From contig JALUFI010000075.1 of the NCBI GenBank assembly GCA_027043685.1, forward strand, positions 1 to 16,984: a stretch of DNA of 16,984 nt, read 5' to 3'. The notes beneath the pieces were generated by a model that was not told where the DNA came from, did not search any database, and was given only the letters and a program-made list of their open reading frames with translations. A program made the position numbers and the translations under genes. This document shows, in pieces, positions 13,871 to 16,984 of the stretch (position 1 is the first letter of the stretch; each line of letters starts with the position of its first letter). This stretch comes from Pyrodictiaceae archaeon (lineage in GTDB: Archaea > Thermoproteota > Thermoprotei_A > Sulfolobales > Pyrodictiaceae).

Positions 13871-14229
13871 CCGAGTCCACGGAGCCCCAGGGCGTGGAGA
13901 GGTACCTGGGGAAGAAGTACCCCCGCACCTGGGACGAGGTCCCCATAGCCGGCATCGTCCCCTGGCCGGGGAACACGGAGGAGCTGCCCAAGCACTCCTG
14001 GAGGACCATACGCCCCGTAATCGACCAGGAGAAGTGCATCCGTTGCCGGATGTGCTGGGTCTACTGCCCCGACTCCGCGATAGTCGAGGTGGACAAGGAG
14101 TACACTAACAAGAAGGGCCGCACATTCAAGGTCAGCTACGAGGTCAACTACGACCACTGCAAGGGCTGCGGCATCTGCGCCTTCGAGTGCCCCGTGAACG
14201 CGATACAGATGGTGCCCGAGGAGAGGTGA
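13867..14229 (+). CDS. porD: Pyruvate:ferredoxin oxidoreductase, delta (2x[4Fe-4S]) subunit
   Basis: 120 aa ferredoxin-like subunit that carries electrons from the catalytic subunits to ferredoxin. Two complete cluster motifs: CIRCRMCWVYCP (C57, C60, C63, C67) and CKGCGICAFECP (C98, C101, C104, C108). The roughly 50-residue N-terminal extension before the first cluster, ending in WRTIRPVIDQEK, is usual for PorD. The GTG start overlaps the gamma stop by four bases, and the alpha gene begins 7 bases after its stop. Confidence 0.93.
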   Translation: MTESTEPQGVERYLGKKYPRTWDEVPIAGIVPWPGNTEELPKHSWRTIRPVIDQEKCIRCRMCWVYCPDSAIVEVDKEYTNKKGRTFKVSYEVNYDHCKGCGICAFECPVNAIQMVPEER

Positions 14230-14236
14230 CTCCGGG

Positions 14237-15499
14237 ATGGCGTCCGCTGTAGCTGTCCGCGGCAAGGAGGAGGCCGGGCGCCGGGAGAGGCGCAGGATAG
14301 GGGCGAAGGGCAACTTCGCCGCAGCGATGGCTGTAAGGGACGTCGACGTAGACGTTGCCGCCATCTACCCCATCACGCCGCAGGTCCAGATAGCCGAGAA
14401 GATAACCGAGTACGTGGCTAACGGCGAGCTCGACGCCGAGGTCGTCCCGGTCGAGGGCGAGCACAGCGCGATGAGCGTGGTGGTGGCCGCTGCCGCCACC
14501 GGGGCGAGGGTGTTCACCGCCACCTCCAGCCAGGGCCTGGAGTACATGCACGAGATGCTCTACATAGCCAGCGGGCTCCGCCAGCCGGTGGTCATGGCCC
14601 TCGCCACCAGGGCGCTCAGCGCGCCGATAAACATCTGGAACGACTACTCCGACGCGTTCGGCATGAGGGACACCGGCTGGATAATGATATTCAGCGAGAA
14701 CGTCCAGGAGGTCTACGACAACATAATCCAGGCCTACAGGATAGCTGAGCACCCCGACGTCCTCCTACCCGTCGTCGTGACCCTAGACGGCTACATACTC
14801 AGCCACACCGTGGAGCCCCTGGAGCCCCTGGGCAGGGAGGAGGCCCTCCGCTTCGCCCCCAAGCACCCCAGGGGCTACCGCCCAGTACTCGACCCAGACA
14901 AGCCGATGACATTCGGCCCCGTCGGCGTCCCGGCCTGGTACCACGAGATCAAGTACCAGCAGGTACGCGCGATGAGGGAGAGCCGCCGCGTAATAGAGGA
15001 GACGGGGAAGCTCTTCGGCAAGCTCTACGGCCGCAGCTACGGCTTCATAGAGGAGTACCGGATGGACGACGCAGAGGTAGCCATGGTGAGCCTCGGCGCA
15101 ACCGCCAGCCTCGTCAAGGCCGCCGTGGACCGGCTCCGCAGGGAGGGCGTCAAGGCAGGTATGGTGAAGATACGCGTCCTCCGCCCCTTCCCCGTCGACG
15201 AGCTGGTAAAGGCGCTGGAGAACGTGGAGGCGGTCGGCACCCTCAACAGGGCGATAAGCTACGGCGGCGCCTTCGAGGACCCCTTGTTCATGGAGGTGGC
15301 GGCGAGCCTGGCCAGCCGCGGCATACTGAAGCCCATGGCAAGCTTCATACACGGCATGGGCGGCAGGGACATATTCGTCCGCGAGGTCATGGAGATGTAC
15401 AAGAAGCTGATGGAGCACGCCAAGGCGGGGAGGAGCGCGAGGCGCACCTACTTCTGGGGAGTCAAGGGCCACAACCCCGACGACGACCAGAAAGACTAG
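14237..15499 (+). CDS. porA: Pyruvate:ferredoxin oxidoreductase, alpha subunit
   Basis: 420 aa catalytic subunit; with beta it forms the thiamine-diphosphate site where pyruvate and CoA are converted to acetyl-CoA, CO2 and reduced ferredoxin (reversible). Visible: AIYPITPQVQIAEKI (from about 42), VEGEHSAMSVVVAAAATGAR, FTATSSQGLEYMHEMLY, ALSAPINIWNDYSDAFGMRDTGW, LSHTVEPLEPL, and near the C-terminus KIRVLRPFPVDELVKAL and LNRAISYGGAFEDPLF. The INIWNDxxD segment and delta/gamma context favour pyruvate over 2-ketoglutarate, though a broad 2-ketoacid enzyme is possible. ATG start with GAGGTGAC ahead (about 14222-14229). Beta follows after 80 bases. Confidence 0.92.
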   Translation: MASAVAVRGKEEAGRRERRRIGAKGNFAAAMAVRDVDVDVAAIYPITPQVQIAEKITEYVANGELDAEVVPVEGEHSAMSVVVAAAATGARVFTATSSQGLEYMHEMLYIASGLRQPVVMALATRALSAPINIWNDYSDAFGMRDTGWIMIFSENVQEVYDNIIQAYRIAEHPDVLLPVVVTLDGYILSHTVEPLEPLGREEALRFAPKHPRGYRPVLDPDKPMTFGPVGVPAWYHEIKYQQVRAMRESRRVIEETGKLFGKLYGRSYGFIEEYRMDDAEVAMVSLGATASLVKAAVDRLRREGVKAGMVKIRVLRPFPVDELVKALENVEAVGTLNRAISYGGAFEDPLFMEVAASLASRGILKPMASFIHGMGGRDIFVREVMEMYKKLMEHAKAGRSARRTYFWGVKGHNPDDDQKD

Positions 15500-15579
15500 C
15501 CCCTCATTGTTTTCCCCGCGTATCGATGCTCACGCATGCATTCCCCGGGCTAATCCCCCGGGTCTGGGTAGGGTGAGCC
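15500..15579 (+). promoter_or_regulatory. porA-porB gap with T-tract and CCCGGG hairpin
   Basis: An 80-base gap in an otherwise tightly packed operon. It holds a T-rich tract (TTGTTTT, 15507-15513) soon after the porA stop, and an inverted repeat CCCGGG (15544-15549) / CCCGGG (15557-15562) with a seven-base loop, ending 9 bases ahead of the porB ribosome-binding site GGGTGA (15571-15576). Could cause partial termination, RNA processing or modulated translation of porB. Confidence 0.4.
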
Positions 15580-16539
15580 GTGTTGGAGGCGATTAAGAAG
15601 CCCATACGCACCGTCTGGGACATACCCAGGCACGAGCAGTTCGCCCCCGGCCACAACATGTGCCAGGGCTGCGCAGCCGCCCTCATAATGAGGATGCTGA
15701 TGAAGGTTGTCGGCAAGGACGCGATAGTGGCGATGGGCACGGGCTGCGTGGAGGTAACCACGACGCCGTTCCCCTACACCTCGTGGCGCAACCCCTGGCT
15801 CCACCTGGCATTCGAGAACACTGCGGCGGCGGCGAGCGGGATAGAGGCGGCCCTGAAGGCCCTCAAGAGAAAGTACGGCATCTACAAGGACCGCTACGTG
15901 AAGGTCGTCGCGATAGCTGGTGACGGCGGCACCTTCGACATAGGCCTCCAGGCCCTCAGCGGCATGATGGAGAGAGGCCACGACGTCATGTACGTGGTCT
16001 ACGACAACGAGGCCTACATGAACACCGGTATCCAGAGGAGCAGCGCCACCCCCCTCGGCGCATGGACAACCACGACCCCGGTTGGCAAGAGGATGAGGGG
16101 AGAGCCCCACCCCAAGAAGGACATAATCGGGATAGCGCTGGCGCACCGCATCCCCTACATAGCGACCGCTAACCCCGCATACCCGACAGACATGATGGAG
16201 AAGTTCAGGAAGGCCTACGAGACACGTGGCCCCAGCCTCGTCCACGTCCTCAGCCCCTGCACGCCGGGCTGGAGGATAAGGAACGAGCACAGCATACACG
16301 TCGCCCGCCTAGCAGTGCTCACCGGGATGTGGGTGCAGCTGGAGATAGTCAACGGGAAGCCCAGGGTGACGGTGAAGGTCAGGAAGAGGAAGCCGGTGAA
16401 GGAGTACCTCAGGCTCCAGGGCAGGTTCCGCCACCTAACCGACGAGGAGATACAGCGGATACAGGAGATGGTCGACCGCTACGTCGAGGAGATCAACCGC
16501 TGGGTGGGCGAGGAGGCAATAGGCCCCGTCGAGGCCTAG
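15580..16539 (+). CDS. porB: Pyruvate:ferredoxin oxidoreductase, beta subunit
   Basis: 319 aa subunit binding thiamine diphosphate and one [4Fe-4S] cluster. Cluster ligands expected in this family are present: C28 and C31 in HNMCQGC, C56 in GTGC, and C227 in LSPC. The TPP-binding segment runs from GDGGTFDIG (114 on) to DNEAYMNTGIQRS (N143 region). Also visible: TPLGAWTTTTPVGK and ALAHRIPYIATANPAYP, typical of PorB. GTG 15580 is preceded by GGGTGA; TTG 15583 is the next codon and also possible. Last gene of the por operon; pyrimidine-rich T-tracts follow its stop. Confidence 0.93.
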   Translation: MLEAIKKPIRTVWDIPRHEQFAPGHNMCQGCAAALIMRMLMKVVGKDAIVAMGTGCVEVTTTPFPYTSWRNPWLHLAFENTAAAASGIEAALKALKRKYGIYKDRYVKVVAIAGDGGTFDIGLQALSGMMERGHDVMYVVYDNEAYMNTGIQRSSATPLGAWTTTTPVGKRMRGEPHPKKDIIGIALAHRIPYIATANPAYPTDMMEKFRKAYETRGPSLVHVLSPCTPGWRIRNEHSIHVARLAVLTGMWVQLEIVNGKPRVTVKVRKRKPVKEYLRLQGRFRHLTDEEIQRIQEMVDRYVEEINRWVGEEAIGPVEA

Positions 16540-16544
16540 CCCCC

Positions 16545-16566
16545 TTTTCCTCAATACATCTCTTTT
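16545..16566 (+). terminator. T-rich terminator region after porB
   Basis: TTTT at 16545-16548 and again at about 16563-16566 within a pyrimidine-rich stretch just after the porB stop. This fits archaeal intrinsic termination at the end of the por operon. Confidence 0.45.
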
Positions 16567-16594
16567 CTCTCCATCCCTTCGTGGCGAAACCTGG

Positions 16595-16602
16595 TTATAA
16601 GA
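16595..16602 (+). promoter_or_regulatory. TATA box for the last, partial gene
   Basis: TTATAAGA in CCTGGTTATAAGAGGG. The transcript would start near 16622, and GGGGGTGA (16634-16641) follows as the ribosome-binding site for TTG 16654. Confidence 0.55.
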
Positions 16603-16653
16603 GGGTCATGAGGCCCACCCTTCTCCTCTCTCCGGGGGTGAGCGTTCTCCGCC

Positions 16654-16984
16654 TTGACTCCCTGTGGCAGGCTCCGCTTGGCCGGTGTTCTCCTCCTAGC
16701 CGGGCCCGGTGTTGCTGGCTTCGCTGCTTCGGCGGGGCAGGCCGCGGAGTCTCTCGTGGTGGCAGTGGTTGTCGTCTCGTGGCTTGCGGGGTTCCTGTTG
16801 GCTGCTGAGGGGTTCCGGGGCCTAGGCGTGGGCGTGGGCTTCGTGGGTGCGTTGTTGGCGCTGCTCTCCGTGGTGGCTAGCAGTGTGGCCTCGGCGGCTG
16901 TGGCCTCCTACCTCGTGTCCGGGTTCCAGGGAAGCGTGGTGAATGCTACGCCTGGCCAGGCCCCGGAACCCCTCAGCAGCCAAC
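16654..16984 (+). CDS. Multi-TM membrane protein, 3' partial
   Basis: Runs off the right edge; at least 110 codons. The frame is open from just after TGA 16639-16641, and TTG 16654 is chosen because GGGGGTGA lies 12 bases upstream; TTG 16678 is the next candidate. Hydrophobic segments: about residues 7-24 (LRLAGVLLLAGPGVAGFAA), 33-51 (ESLVVAVVVVSWLAGFLLA) and 55-80 (VGVGFVGALLALLSVVASS), then SGFQGSVVNATPG, a possible extracellular sequence with one sequon. Family not recognised. Caution: the last 27 bases (residues after about 101) are the exact reverse complement of 16797-16823, so the apparent ending APEPLSSQ may not be genuine. Confidence 0.55.
   Translation, partial: MTPCGRLRLAGVLLLAGPGVAGFAASAGQAAESLVVAVVVVSWLAGFLLAAEGFRGLGVGVGFVGALLALLSVVASSVASAAVASYLVSGFQGSVVNATPGQAPEPLSSQ
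16797..16984. repeat. 27-bp perfect inverted repeat at right edge
   Basis: Bases 16797-16823 are the exact reverse complement of 16958-16984, with a 134-base spacer. Pairing fails at 16824/16957 and reaches the final base, so it may continue outside the window. Read directly from the sequence. Confidence 0.95.

Noticed and set aside
15550..16299. 249-codon minus-strand frame opposite porB
   Set aside because: Antisense shadow of porB with its catalytic motifs intact on the plus strand.
1..16984. Insertion sequences, integrase or prophage genes, CRISPR arrays
   Set aside because: No transposase, recombinase or phage-like reading frame and no repeat-spacer pattern was seen; the only long inverted repeats are at the two window edges.

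Overview
The window looks like chromosomal DNA of a high-GC, hyperthermophilic crenarchaeon, most likely order Desulfurococcales (Pyrodictium/Hyperthermus-like). This is inferred from archaeal TATA boxes, purine-rich GGTG/GGAGG ribosome-binding sites, frequent GTG and TTG starts, AGG/ATA-rich codon use, an N-glycosylated, stalked style of surface protein, and a four-subunit pyruvate:ferredoxin oxidoreductase. Genus and species cannot be read from the sequence alone.

Layout. 1-435: end of a membrane-anchored winged-helix protein. 763-7919: a six-gene plus-strand cluster in the order livG, acyl-CoA ligase, livH, livM, livK, livF. This is a branched-chain-amino-acid-type (HAAT) ABC importer with a COG1022-like acyl-CoA synthetase built in, which suggests uptake of a carboxylic acid and its activation to a CoA thioester. 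livK has its own promoter. 7916-8599 (minus): a V4R-domain protein, convergent with livF and sharing its CTAG stop. 8795-9463 (minus): a YrdC/Sua5-type threonylcarbamoyl-AMP synthase for tRNA t6A. 9605-10330: a sequon-rich, two-TM surface protein. 10434-10916 (minus): a protein made of two 80-residue repeats resembling DUF2795. 11133-11369 (minus): a small unknown protein. 11662-13044: malic enzyme. 13292-16539: pyruvate:ferredoxin oxidoreductase in the order gamma, delta, alpha, beta. 16654-16984: start of a membrane protein that runs off the window.

Together the metabolic genes suggest that acids are imported and activated to CoA thioesters, while malate is decarboxylated to pyruvate and pyruvate is interconverted with acetyl-CoA and CO2 using ferredoxin. 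The direction of the last step (fermentative oxidation or pyruvate synthesis) cannot be decided here.

The most unexpected signal is structural. Both extreme ends of the window lie in perfect inverted repeats that run off the edge: 1-36 against 66-101 (36 bp), and 16797-16823 against 16958-16984 (27 bp). The simplest reading is that the window is a whole contig with foldback (inverted-chimera) ends, as produced by multiple displacement amplification or library artefacts. True hairpin structures are the less likely alternative. The outermost bases and the two edge genes should therefore be treated with caution.
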